Positions 47,040-59,146 of a stretch of 64,000 nucleotides of DNA are shown here, piece after piece. The stretch's first letter is position 1, and each line of letters starts with the position of its first letter. The notes beneath the pieces were generated by a model. That model had not been told where the DNA came from. It did no database searches and worked only from the letters and a program-made list of their open reading frames with translations. Location of the stretch: assembly GCA_019054805.1 (NCBI GenBank), contig JAHQIY010000006.1:5828001-5892000 (forward strand), given 5' to 3'. The position numbers and the translations under genes were made by a program. Source of the DNA: Brachionus manjavacas (taxonomy: Eukaryota > Rotifera > Eurotatoria > Ploima > Brachionidae).

Positions 47040-49159
47040 TAGTGATGTTATTTGAACAATTTTTATTCGGATAAATCAGATTCGAAAAATTATTTTATTT
47101 AAACCAAAAATTCGAATTTTTAAAATATCTTAATTAGAAACTAAAATTTTTTTTTTAAATTAAGTTAATTATTCAAATAAAATATGATCCAAATTTATAA
47201 GACAAATTATTTTTTGATTTGAAAACAAAAATCAGTTAAAAAAAAAGCAAATGGGCAATTTGGCTAAAAATTTGACTAAATGCACAAAAAAAATTTTTGT
47301 AATTTGAAAAAGTGATTTATTATTTGTTTAAATTAAATTTAAATTCTTGAATATAATTAAAAAAATACTAAATAATGGAAACTCCTAGTTCTGGTCAACT
47401 GCCTTTAAATATCACGCCGTGTACCACACAATCAAAAAAACGCAATTATAAGAAACGTTCTCCAGTTCATACTCATTCGAGACAAGTAGATTTAGATGGT
47501 CAAATATACCTTTTTTGTAATTATTGTATAACTAACTATATTCTGGGTCAACAAAAATATGCTTGATCATATTAGACACACCCACCCGGAATATTTAGAA
47601 AACTTTGAAATAAATGAAAACAGTGACTATGATGAAGAAATGGAACAAGTAGTTGCGCATCCTATCAAACGAAATAGAATTGAATTAGCGCTAGATTTTA
47701 TCTTATTGCTATTTGTCATAAGTGCTGCGTTGCCATTTACCATTGTCGATAATGAACAATTTAAACAATTCGTCAAAAAACTGAATCCAACATATGAATT
47801 ACTGGGTCGATATAAATTTTCGAATGAGATATTGTATAGACAATCCTATAATACAGTAGTTTTAATTAAAAATGCCTTGTCACAGGCTTTGTCTATCGCA
47901 ATCACGCTCGATTTATGGACGTCGATTCAACGATACCCATATCTTGAAGTAACATGCCATTTTATTGATGCTATTAATTTTAAATTAAAATCGTTTACAT
48001 TGTGTTTCAAGAATTTGCACATATTTTAAATTTAATTACAAAACGCCTTTCTAAGTTGACGAGTTCTGTTGAACGCGAACAGGTTGACGAAATCGATTTA
48101 GATGTTTATAAAATGAATGTTCTTACGGCTAATGAAACAGAAATTATGAATAACTATCGTGAAATTGTAGGAAAATAGCATCAAGTGTTCATCAGTCGGA
48201 CATTCTTTCTAATCAACTTAAAAATGCGCAATTTGTTTTAAATATGCAAAAGCATGAAATTTTACAATACGTCTCGACAAGATGGAATTCCACTTATTCA
48301 ATGGTCGAGAGAATTTCGGAACAAGCGGAGGCCATTAACCAAGCGATTAAAAGTCGTGAATGCAATAAAAAATTCGATGGCTTAAAAATATCAGACAGCG
48401 AGAAAGAATACATGGAAGAGATTGTTCAGGTTTTAGTAAGCTTTTATGAAGCAACAGTTGAATTGAGTGGCTCAAAATATGTAACGCTTAGTATGGTTTT
48501 ACCAATTTTTGAGAGTCTCAAAACAGAAATAACGCTGTCAAAAGAAGACAAGCCTCTAACTAGAATATTGGAAAAATTTTTATTTTATTGGGTTAATTTT
48601 TATTCGCAAAAGTACAAAATTCATGAGAATAAGTTTTTTATAACTTCTACATTTTTAGATATTCGAACCAAAAATTTTACTCAATTTAGTGCTGAAAATA
48701 GGAAAAAATTTATGATCATTCCTAATAAACAACTGGAACTGGTATAAAATCAAATTTAGTACCAGTTCCGTCACAAAAAGCACCAGTCACGTGAAAAAAA
48801 AAAGCTCAGGGCTACGTTACAGTTATTTGATACTAATATTGAAAAAGTTTCAAGTAAAGATTTAAAAAAAATGGACCAAGTAGATTTAGAAATTGTACGG
48901 TATAATTCTGAGCCTTCAAAGAATGTTCAGCCACTCTAGTATTGGCAACATAACCTTAAGTCTTATCCTATTCTTTATCATGTTGTGCAACATCTTTTTA
49001 GTATTCCAGCTACATCAGTTCCGGCGGAACAGAGGCTACTGCATCGAGTTGATCATCTACACCGCAATTATTACCCAGTCGAAACTGGTCCCTCTTTTTA
49101 TGATGAAAGAGGTTTAAACATTTGCCCCGTATTGCAGAGATATTTTGAAGATTCTTATT
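47040..49159 (+). pseudogene. hAT-superfamily transposase, degenerate
   Basis: A probable 5' end, TAGTGATGTTATTTGAAC, at 47040 suits hAT termini. The transposase is read in several frames. A BED-type zinc finger is split by a frameshift (CNYCI at about 47518-47531, HIRHTHPEY at 47568). The RNase H-like core follows (AITLDLWTS near 47898), then STRWNSTYSMVER near 48275. The C-terminal dimerisation region comes last (IPATSVPAEQRLLHR around 49000). At least two frameshifts and a stop make it inactive. It seems to have inserted into the mariner remnant, and its right end is lost against a LINE-A piece. Confidence 0.85.
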
Positions 49160-49385
49160 AAACTTAAATTACTAACAGTCTCGAATCGGTTTTTTGAGTT
49201 GAGCGAGAGATCTATGGGACAGGACTGAGTCAATCAATTCCATTGATTGTAAGACTGGCTGACTAATATTTACTTTATTTTTTTTTTTATCTCATTTTAT
49301 TAACTTTAATTTTATTTTTTATTTTTATTTATTCTGAAGGAGCCCTATCTCGGTACAGAAAACAAATTTAAAAATAAATAATTAT
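49160..49385 (+). mobile_element. LINE-A copy 5, 3' end
   Basis: Plus strand: LLTVSNRFFELSER-like coding, then an internally shortened tail with CTGAAGGAGCCCTATCTCGG and an A-rich end. Confidence 0.7.
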
Positions 49386-49954
49386 TCAGAAGATATGATT
49401 AAAGGTAAAAATTTAGATATTTTCAAAAACTTTTACACTTTATATCATAAAAAGTTTTTTAAAGTGAAATAGGACGAGTTTAATTTTAATTTGTAAAATT
49501 TAAAAAAAAATTTTTTAATTCTTTTTAAAATTTCAAGTAATCATTTTGATTTAAACCTAAATTCAATCCTTGAAAATGTTCATAAATATGCAAACCTATC
49601 ATTTATGATTTTTAATTCTACTGTTATCTTTTATTTTACTTTTAAAAAGTTAGAATTATACTAATTTATAGTTCTATTCAATGAAATTTTTTTTAAATTG
49701 AAATTGAAAAAAATATTTGAATCATCGCAGTTTTTCAATGTTATTATAACTGTAGATACATTTTCAAACACAAAAAATTAAACCATATTTAAAATAAATA
49801 AGTTTGGCTAGGAAAATAAATTAGGAAAATAAAATCATTTTATAATAAGAATCTCTGTTAGTTAAGTTTTTCACTTGAAAGTTCAAGAACAGTCTCAAAA
49901 CTCAAAGTGTAAAAGTGTAAAAGAGATCTATAAAGCAACTTTTCTCTATGGTTA
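49386..49954. other. AT-rich noncoding stretch
   Basis: Nothing recognised. Confidence 0.5.
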
Positions 49955-50045
49955 TCGTAAAGTAGCTAACATAGACGGCTTCCGTAGTAAGTCGTCTCTG
50001 CAAGCCTGCTTGCTGTAGCTTATTATTGTTATTGTTATTATTATA
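49955..50045 (+). mobile_element. LINE-B 3' tail
   Basis: AGACGGCTTCCGTAGTAAGT, a perfect hairpin GCAAGC-CT-GCTTGC (50000-50013) and a TTATTATTG/ATT tail match the 3' end at 9660-9740. Confidence 0.7.
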
Positions 50046-51049
50046 TCAATCTGTTATTTTTTTTAAATTAAAATTATTTCTAACTGATATCATGAACATT
50101 TTTATTCTTTCAAATTATTGAGAAAATTTGTCAGTGTTAGGAATTTGGTTGAAATTGTTTGATTAATTTCAGAGAAGATAAATGGAAGATAATTAAATAT
50201 TTGTGTTGAATAAATGCTTATTTAAAAATTTTGTAGTAAAAAGATAAAAACAAGGTTTAAAAAGAGTGCTCTATTTAGAATTACAAGTCAATAAGTTCAA
50301 TCTTAAAAGGTCATTACTAATAAAGAAGCTAAAAAAAATAAATTGTGAATTAAATTGGTCATAGATGTTTGATTCATTGATAAATAAAGATATAATCTAG
50401 ATAAATTGTAAAAATTAATAAGATTAATTCAAATTGTTTTAACGGTTATTTTCATACCAATATCAATTAGAAAAAATATTATCAATCTCACAATTTTTTA
50501 CATTTAATTCCATAGTCTTCGCAGTTTTGATTTGTTTTCGTTTATTTTAAAATAAATTATATAAATCTAAAGAATTTTCCTCAATTACTAAAAATTTTTT
50601 TTGAAGACATATTAATTTTCTATTTTAGCGAACACAATTTTGAAGTTCCGAAATTTTGAATCATCCTCTAAACTTTTGGGTTGTCACTCAAAATTTTTAC
50701 ATTTTCAAAAAAATATTTATTTGCATGGTAAATCTTTAATTAGACTTAAAATCTTCAATTTCTCTGTATTTATTTTTACGAATTACAATCTACAGTGTGA
50801 TGAAGGCATAGCTGGGGAAGTGACTGTGCTCTAAACACAGAACATGCCATCACCCTAGCCAACTTAAGCATCGGACCCGAGGTCCCCATCCCTCTCAACA
50901 TCGAATCAAATTACCAGTAGACAACCAGTTCTCCACAACACTGTTCTTTCTCTTAAAATATTATTATCATCTTTTAATTAATAAAACTTTATCATTTAAC
51001 TAATTATAAACTAACATAATGAATTCTACAGATTAAGTGTACATACCAC
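50046..51049. other. Noncoding stretch with a GC-richer patch
   Basis: Mostly AT-rich. At 50795-50945 there is a GC-richer patch (ATGCCATCACCCTAGCC, ACCCGAGGTCCCCATCCC) of unknown nature, possibly retroelement sequence upstream of the tail at 51.1 kb. Confidence 0.4.
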
Positions 51050-51165
51050 AGTTACCATAGATGGGATCCTACTGTTTCCCATCTTCGCAAGTCTAACTTG
51101 CTAGCTTGTTGTAACTTAAATTATTTTTATTATTTTTATTATTTTTATTATTATTATAATTAAAT
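51050..51165 (+). mobile_element. LINE-B 3' tail
   Basis: Hairpin GCAAGT-CTA-ACTTGC (51087-51101) followed by a TTATTTT/ATT-rich tail, as in the other LINE-B ends. Confidence 0.65.
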
Positions 51166-51254
51166 ATTTTTGTGAATAATAAAAAACTTTCATCATATTT
51201 AATAAATATAAATCACAGGGCAAAAGCGTTCTAAATTTAAAGGGTTTTGCTGGA

Positions 51255-51845
51255 TACGTGACCAAGTGAATAATGTCGAAAAGGTGACCAGGCATATATC
51301 TTATTATTAAATAAAAATTGATTTTAATATTAATTTTAGTTTACATTTACTTTTTTACGTGATCAAAATTTCCCAGAGATTAAATTTTTAATGTAAATTA
51401 TATGAGTGACTTAAATTAAGTTAAAAAAAAATATTGTTTGTGCATTTTTGAAATATATAATTTTATGTGTTTTACATTTTTCATTAGTTTACCATGATCT
51501 GCTCAAGTAACAGGATTCTTTTTACTTGAACAATTTTGTGATTCAAATATAAGCAAAGCGAAACAAGTTTTGTAAAAGTTTTTTTTTTATCAACTCAAAA
51601 ATCAATTTTTTTTATGTTTAAGCTTTAAATTTCAACTTAAAATGTCAAAATACTTCGTTTAATATTTTATAAAATTAATTCAAATTCTTAAATCTGATTT
51701 AAATTGAAAATTTTTCTTAAAATTTGTTTTTTTTATTTGTTTTTGTGACCAGGCAAAAAATTCAAGTGACAAATATTTTTAAAATATCGTCAATTTTACT
51801 AATTTGTCACATATTGATTATGTTATCTCCTTGGTCACGCTAGTA
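51255..51845. other. Possible small foldback element
   Basis: CGTGACCAAGTGAATAATG near 51255 and the complement of TTATCTCCTTGGTCACG near 51827 form a weak inverted pair. GTGACCAGGCA also recurs internally at about 51283 and 51745. No coding capacity. This could be a MITE or chance. Confidence 0.25.
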
Positions 51846-52489
51846 ATACGCCACCCCTTCTAATTACTAACTGTCCATCCATTTTAATAGTTATCTATAT
51901 CAATTTTTCAAAACCATAATCTTCTGTTTAAATTTTTTTATCTGATAGTTTTTCTTGTCTTCTTAAATTACTGAAATAATCAGATTTTAAAAAATTCTTT
52001 CTTTGGCTTTTTAAAATTTCAAAAAACCTTTACCAAGAAATAAACAATGCAAAGCAGCGCAAACATCGTGAATATTACCAAAAGTTTTGTGATAAAAATT
52101 TTAAAATTTCTATTCATATTATCAATATAATTTTATAGGTTATTTTTCACAAATGGTTATCTGATGCTTTCTTGGTCCTCTCAACATTGTACCATTAACT
52201 TCGTCATTGACCTTGTCGATATCAATCAAACTTAAAATCTTTTAATAGTGAAGAAAATTCGAAAATTAATTGTTTGAAATATTTTCTTTTTTTTTTAATC
52301 GTGTAATTTAGTCTTGACAACAATCTATTTTTTCTTTCTTAAACTATAGACTTTTTCTTATCCGAAAAATGAGAAGAAATGCTGTCAGTAGTTTTTTCTA
52401 AGTTAAGAAAAAAAGAGAGTGATAATCTTATCTAAAAAAATTAATAAATCCGAATCCGAAAACAGATAATCTTATCCGAAAACCACTTA
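51846..52489. other. AT-rich noncoding stretch
   Basis: No gene is recognised. TTATCTAAAA/TTATCCGAAA motifs recur at 52360-52490. Confidence 0.4.
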
Positions 52490-53165
52490 CCTATTTCATT
52501 AACGTCAATACCGTGCAAAGTCATGGAAAAACTCTTGAAAAAGCAAATAATCGAATTCCTAACCGACAATGATTTACTTTCTTTAAGACAACATAGATTC
52601 TTGACTAATAAATCATCTCCAACTTACTTGAAATGATGGAACTGACTACTGAATCGCTTAACAGACGTATCCCATAGACATATTTTATCTCGACTTCGCA
52701 AAAGCGTTTGACACTGTATCACATAAAAGACTCTTACTTAAATTAGAAAACTATGGTCTTGATAATGAAACAGTCAACCGGATTAAAGCTTATCTTACTA
52801 ATCGTAAACAGAGAGCGGTCCAAGGGAACACAGTTTCGGCTTTGACTCAAGTCACAAGTGGTGTTCCACAAGTATCAGTCCTAGAACCAATGCTTATTAC
52901 CATATATACAAACGACTTTACTGAAAAAATAAGTAGTTTTCATGAAATATTTGCAGACGACACTAAATTAGGAACGATGCTTGATGAAGTGGAAATGTCT
53001 GATGTACTCAAAAACGACCTAAACGAAATCTATAACTGGACTAAAAAATGGATTATTTGTCTGAATGAAGATAAGTCCAGTATTCTACACATTGGAAACA
53101 ATAATCCTAACAATGAATACCACATAAAAAATAAGCTAATCTCAAAAAAAACACGAGAAAGACTT
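52490..53165 (+). mobile_element. CR1/Jockey-like RT fragment
   Basis: Plus-strand RT from its front end (VMEKLLKKQIIEFL near 52525), via LDFAKAFDTVSHKRLLLKL and SGVPQVSVLEP (the usual G replaced in two places), to FADDTKL with an intact Asp pair near 52955. Frameshifts occur near 52636. It stops abruptly at the LINE-A tail at 53.17 kb. Confidence 0.85.
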
Positions 53166-54800
53166 GGATATTATTTATTTGTTTGTTTTCTGGACCGAGC
53201 TAGGGCTCCTTCAGAATAAATTAAAAAAATTAAAATCAAAATAAATAATAAAATTAAAGCTAATAAAATAAGATAAAAAAAATCAAAATTAAGTAAACAA
53301 TCAAAAAAAATGAAAGTTTATTAGACATAGATTGTTACATGGGGCACATGAGAATCAAACTTAATGCCAAATCCAAATCAGAGGCTTTTTAAATATCAAA
53401 AAACAGAAAGCTAACTCTATTTTTCTATTAAATGACTCCACAATTTTTTTAATTAAAAAGAATAGATTATCCGATGTTCGCCGGTGTTTCCTAAATCCAG
53501 ACTGCTCCTGGATAAGGAGTGAATTATGTTCCAAAAAATTATATAATCTTGAATAAACTATTCGTTCCAGTAACTTTCCTAAACAACTCGTTATACTAAT
53601 TGGTCTATAATTTAAAGGATCTTGTAAATTAGAGGCCTTTTTTTGAATCATAGTAATGTTCGAAGTTTTCCACGCTTTCAAGACCTTACCTTCTTTAAGA
53701 GATAAATTAAAAAGTTCTATGATTTCTTTTAATGAATTTCTAGGTAAGTTTTTTAACATTAAATTATATATTTGGCTAGGTCCTGATGCCGCTTCATATT
53801 TCAATCTTTTTAAAGCCATAATTAATGCATCTAAGCAAATTGGATCATCAAAATTACACTGATCATAATTTCTTCAGAATTAGAATTAAGTATTTCGAAT
53901 CTTTCTTAGTATCAATTAAATCAGAATTAGGACTAAATATTAAAGATAAGAGTTCTCCAAAGCATTTTCCTTTTTCTTCATTAGTATTTAATTACTTGTC
54001 ATTTGAAATCAGATTTGGGACTAAATTTGAACCTTCTTTTTGTTCAAGATTTATTTATTTTTTTCCAAAAAGATCTACTTGTTAGTGGGTTTTTTCCCAT
54101 CTTCTTGACAAAATCAAATCAATTCTGATTCCAGAATTTTTTTAAAGAGGCCTTTAACTCAAATGTTAGTTGATTATATTTTTGCTTGAGCTTTTGACAG
54201 CGAGTTTTTTGTAAGTTTCTTCTTACTATCCTGCGTTCTTTTATCAGAATAACAATGTTCGGGGTAAGACTGGTTTTGAAGATTTTCTGAGAAAGATAAG
54301 GAATGCTTTAATGAGAAGCAGAAATGATTTTTTCTGTAAGTTTATCATTTAGTTGATCTATAGTGATGTAACTTTCAGGGATAGTAACTATTTGAGAATT
54401 TCAAATCTCGCTAAATAATTGCCAGTTCGCTTTCTTATAGTTAAATTTTTAGCTGTTGATTTATTTTAATTGATAGCCCATAGAAATTGATGCTTCGATT
54501 GGGAAATGGTCACTAGTCATGTCTTGACTATTTAAGACACTAAAGTCGGTAATTTTGTCAATCAATGAAGATGAAACTAAAAAAAGGTCAAGAATTTCAA
54601 AGTAATTCTTATTAAAAATATTAATAGTAGGGCGCTTATCATTGATTACTGAAAAGTCTAACTCATTGGTTATTCTTTCCAATATTATACCGTTTTCATT
54701 TTCCCCTACGCAGTCTATTTGCTTTGTACTAGCGATTAGATCGCCACCTAAGTTGTAGTTTCTAGATTTTTTATTAACTGTTTTAAAAAAACTTGGTTCA
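53166..54800 (-). mobile_element. LINE-A copy 6: endonuclease, linker and RT N-part
   Basis: Minus strand, from 5' to 3'. The C-terminal half of an APE-type endonuclease is at 54682-54461 (FEILDLFLVSSSLIDKI, then SDHFPIEASI). A linker at 54240-54080 follows, then the RT front at 53819-53361 (NYRPISITSCLGKLLER, QSGFRKHRRTSDNL). A jump across the missing RT core leads to the 3' tail (53182-53210). The order confirms LINE-A as a Jockey-like element with an APE endonuclease. Confidence 0.85.
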
Positions 54801-55009
54801 ATTAAATTGTGTTAAAAAATGAACAGTCGTTTCAATCGACAAATCTATTAAGGTCCAGATAGTAAGACAACTAGTTAAAAACTGTAATCAACGTCATAAT
54901 CTACTTCAAAATTTGTCTTTTAAACTTTCTTTTCATTTTTTTTTAAACTTATTTCTTTTATTTTGATTTTTTTTGATCTTTTTTATTAACTCTATTTTAA
55001 TTTTTTTTT

Positions 55010-55065
55010 TATTATTTATTCAGAAGAAGCTCTAGCTCGGTACAGAAGACAAATAAATAAATAAA
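55010..55065 (+). mobile_element. LINE-A 3' tail
   Basis: CAGAAGAAGCTCTAGCTCGG, then TACAGAAGACAAATAAATAA, is a plus-strand LINE-A terminus. 54830-55010 may be its degraded body. Confidence 0.7.
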
Positions 55066-55265
55066 CAATAATTTATTTACTAACAGAGTACAAAGCGTTT
55101 GGAACAATCTATTAAAAGAAGTAGTCCTTTTAAATGAGATTAACGAATTTAAAAATAAACTTGACCGATTAAATTTAGAAAGCTATTACAATGGATTTCA
55201 AAACTCCATTTCATGTGATCAACCACATTGTAGCTATTTGTTTATTATTATCATTATTATTAATG
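55066..55265 (+). mobile_element. LINE-B C-terminal end and ATT tail
   Basis: FTNRVQSVWNNLLKEVV and NEFKNKLDRLNLE near 55075-55175 match the CR1-type terminal pattern. A short ATT tail ends at about 55262. Confidence 0.7.
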
Positions 55266-55339
55266 ATTTTAAGTGGGAAAATCAGGTGCAGATAAAATTT
55301 TGGGGATGGTAAAGAAATTATTGAAGCATCATTCGATTG

Positions 55340-55990
55340 AAACATTCTGCTGTTTGAACATGTCGTTGGTAAGACCCTAACATTTGGAATATGCTATTCA
55401 ACCGTGGAGACCGTATTTTATAAGGATACTGAAGTATTGGAGTCTGTAAAAAAAGAGCAACTAGATTGGTGCAAGCACTGAAAGGCATAAATTACGAGGA
55501 ACGATAATTTAGTTCAAATAGATATCATTTTAAGAAAGAATTGTGAGAGGCAAGCTCATTTGGCAATAAAGATTGATAAATAAGATGTTATCTGTTGAAT
55601 AAATTCATACCCCAAAACAGTTAAAGTCCAGTACTCGTAGACATGAATTCTCATTTCAAAGACAAGTAGTAAGAAATTACAATCAGAGAATCAATTTCTT
55701 TACCAACAGTGTGATAAGCCTATGGAGTAGGTTACCAGGAGAGATTGTTCACTCTAAATCTTTAAATGAGTTTAACAATAAGTTGGACAAGATTAACTTG
55801 GAATTGCTAAGAGCAATATATCACCAAAGAGCTATCATTATGTGTATCCGACATTCCATCTATTTTCTGGAACCGGAATACATAACAACCTGCGATTATT
55901 ATTATTAAAATAAAATAATTTAGTTAAGTTCTAAGTTACAAAGAGCTTCCATTTCCTCTTAACTGAACCAAATAAATATTCATGGTAGAT
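55340..55990 (+). mobile_element. LINE-B copy, longer C-terminal part
   Basis: LEYAIQPWRPYFIRILKYW near 55385-55440 (CR1 pattern HLEYAxxxWxPY), after frameshifts RRHEFSFQRQVV, and an open end from 55711 with LWSRLPGEIVHSKSLNEF. ATT repeats occur at 55893-55910 and 55985-55997. Confidence 0.75.
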
Positions 55991-56132
55991 ATTATTATTA
56001 ATAACAGAAAAAAAGCATTTATTTTAAAAAAATTCGGAACGAATTTTAATTAATTTAATAAAGAATTTTATTAAAAAAAATCTGGAGTAATCAAAACGTT
56101 TTCTTATTTCTATCGCTCTACTAAAATTTTTT

Positions 56133-57847
56133 CTATTCAATTAGAAAAATATTTTCTTTGGATGCTTTAACAAATCCTTTTCGATTATTAACAATTAAAA
56201 TAGTATAAAATAAGATCATTAAAAATATTCCGATGATTATCAAAAAGATCGGAATAATTCGAACTAGTCGCACAATAATAGAAATTTTGGAAAGTTCGAC
56301 AATTACTTCCAAATTGAGCTTAACCTCTTCATCGAACCAAATAACTGGTAGCAAAACTGGTCGAATTTTTCTTACCAAACTATAAAAAAAATTTTTTTAA
56401 AATAAATTTTAATCAATTTTTGATTGTTGCTTTACTCTATCTCTTCGTTAGGTTCCAAATATAAATTTATTTGCAATCGCACATTTCCAGCAACAGGAAC
56501 TCCAGTTGTCTTCATTAAAATTGCTTTAAAATTTAATTTTTCTTAACCAAAATAATTACAGGCTCAAAATGAATCAGAAAATCATGAATTTCTTTATTTG
56601 GTTCTACACCATCTATTGCTTGAATGAATTTTTCATCTGCATTCAAAAAATGGGGCTGAGAAATGAACCCAGATACACCTCCATAACAACTACTGATATT
56701 CAAGACTCCATTGCCTAAACATTTACCTTCACAAAAGCCTGCATGCTCAAGTTCAGATGCCGAAAATATATTTGAAGGTAAATGAAAGTCTAATGTTTTG
56801 ACTCCGTCTATCTCATTATCCTTCAAATAAACAAGACCAAAAGATCGACACATTTCAGGACTAAATGACTCGATCACACTACTTCGATTCAAAAAAGGCG
56901 GATAAAATGTGCCATCAGTTCCTGAGATTTGGTTTGCTTTATCACTTTTCCAATAATTCAATTCTCTTTCAAATTTTAAATTTTAATTAATAAATTTATT
57001 CAATTTTTGGTTTAATTTTACTTCAATCCATTCCATGAAACAATTTTTCCAACTTTTAGCAAATCACTGTAGCCTGTGTTAATGACATAACTTTGCCATT
57101 CGGTACCATTGTTTTTCAAAAGACCAAATTGTCCATCATTTTGAGCATTATTCATAAATTTGGCCAACTCCATTAAAGGATCACTGTATCCTGAGATCAG
57201 CTGTCCAACTGAACGTTTAATAAAAAATTTTGTATCAAGATGATCCAAAGTAGTTTTAGCCATAAATGCATCAAAACCAACTATTTTTCCCTGATTCATT
57301 TGATTTATTACACCCTTTTAACAAGACTTTATTTAATAAATAAGATAGAATTTATTTATTTAATACTGTAGCTGGTATGTTGAGGAATGTTAAAATATCC
57401 GATTCATTTCCAGCAGACAATGATGGTTCAAAATATGCCGTGGTTACTGGGCTGTATTTTAGTTTGTCTTTATTCAAAAATTTTACATTTTTTTTGTCCC
57501 ACTCTATTCTAAATGTGTATGGTCCTCTTTCTAATAATTGAGGTTTTTCTCCATTTAAAATTCCATCCGGATTTTGGACGTCAAAAAAGTAATATTTGCG
57601 GTAGATAGCAGCCGGTGGATTTATTAAAAAATCCAATGCTCTCGAATTGTTTTGTAATTTTAATTTCTTCAGTTTAATTTTTTTATTTAAAATCATTGTA
57701 AAAATAAAATTTATTTACTTCGGAAACTTGTAAATATATAAGATAATCTGATAAGAAATAGCTACCTATTGCTGTCAATGTCAACAAAAAGCCAATAACG
57801 AATATTATTTTTGTTCGATGATTATTTCTTGGGTTATTTTTTTGCAT
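56133..57847 (-). CDS. CD36-family scavenger receptor, gene C
   Basis: Six exons: 57847-57719, 57666-57367, 57314-57022, 56965-56560, 56509-56436 and 56379-56133. Total 1449 nt, 482 residues, with in-frame joins and introns of 50-56 bp, all GT-AG. The N-terminal span is at about residues 14-36 and the C-terminal span at about 441-464. Ectodomain marks are NPPAAIYRKYYFFDV, ERGPYTFR, ISGYSDPLME, VSWNG, GTDGTFYPPFL, SPEMCRSFG, the Cys signature FCEGKCLGNGVLNISSC, and SQPHFLNADE. The length is usual for CD36/LIMP-2. The middle exons are nearly identical to pseudogene B, 13 kb away, so the duplication is recent. The five intron positions coincide with five of the nine in gene A. Ligand and location (plasma membrane or lysosome) cannot be told from this. 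Confidence 0.93.
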
Positions 57848-58684
57848 TTTAAATTTTTCTTAATTTAAAATTAAAAAACCAAAAATTTGATATTTAAAAA
57901 TCAAAGCGATTTTCACTATTCATCTTTGAAACAAAGCTTTTAACTAAAGGAAATTCTTATTTCAACATATATTTTTGATTTAAAAATTTTTTCAAGTTGC
58001 TTTAATTTATGTTTTTAAAAATTCGTAAATTTTTAAGGTTAATAAAGAAACATTTAGATTAAATTTTGAATTCAGACTTTAAATTCAAGTCGAATTTTTA
58101 TTGTAAAGCATAAAGTTTATTATAAACAAACTTACGAAGTATGTATTGATTTAATAATGAATTTTATCAGTCACTACAGGGAAGATTGTCCGAACAATTC
58201 GAATCATTATTGATTGATTGGATTGGAATGGTCTGAGTGGTGACTAAAAATTTTTTTAAAAGAAAAAACTGCTTAAAAATTAAAATTTTTTTTTTACTTT
58301 GTTGAAAAAAAATGAAAGCATTCTTAAATTAATAAATTAGATAATTTTTTTTTGAATTTAATAAGAGGTAAAGAGAATGAGAATATTAAAATTTAAAAAT
58401 CCTTTATGTATTTTTGAGAACTTTATGGTTATTTTATTTTATTAGGTCCTGTTCCTTTTTTTCCATTTTGATTATTAAAATAAAGATTTGAATTAATCAA
58501 TAGTTTAAATTTTAACTAATATTTCCCTTACCTTTATCATATCCGAATATCTAAACCAGGACTCCGCCCCGCACCCTGTTTAATTTTTAATATAATGATT
58601 AAAATTACCATTAATTACAAAAAGAAAACGACCTAATTAAATAAATTTCTGATAAAGTACAAAAAGGAAAATGGTTTTTCAAAA
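57848..58684. other. Intergenic DNA upstream of CD36 gene C
   Basis: AT-rich. The block at 58185-58250 resembles 42455-42530 upstream of gene A. Nothing else is recognised. Confidence 0.4.
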
Positions 58685-58880
58685 ATTTCAACTCATTGTC
58701 TATCCATGTTGGATTGTGTTCTCAAGAATTTTACAACAATTTTGTTCTACTCTAAATTTGCAAGGACTTTTCTCTCAAAACTCTGAGAACTCTGAGAACT
58801 TCCATTTAAAAGCTTTCTCCGGTTTTGAACATCAAAAAATTAATGTTTGCAGTAAATTGCATCAGGTGATTTAAACAATT
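58685..58880 (-). pseudogene. CD36 exon-2 relic
   Basis: On the minus strand this aligns base by base with the front of gene C exon 2 (residues from NPPAAIYRKYYFFDVQNP to about KNVKFL), for example TTTTTTGATGTTCAAAAC and TTTTAAATGGA. It has stops, indels and a short tandem duplication (CTCAGAGTT twice). No other exon is found around it. Confidence 0.75.
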
Positions 58881-59146
58881 TTTTTTAAATTCTTTATAAA
58901 AAATTCTTTGCTAATCATTATTAAAAAAATATTTTTTTCAGTCAATTATTTATTTGAAAAAAAATCATCAAATTGGTAAAATTATTTTTGTTGAACTTTA
59001 TAATTGAAATTTATTTGTAAAAAAAAAATTAAAAAGCCTTAATTTTTTAAACAGGAACATAGGAATTGTATAGAAATTTTTTTATTTTATTTGTTGAATA
59101 AAAGTATCTTTTGATTCAAATTTTCAAAATATTTAAAAATAAGATC

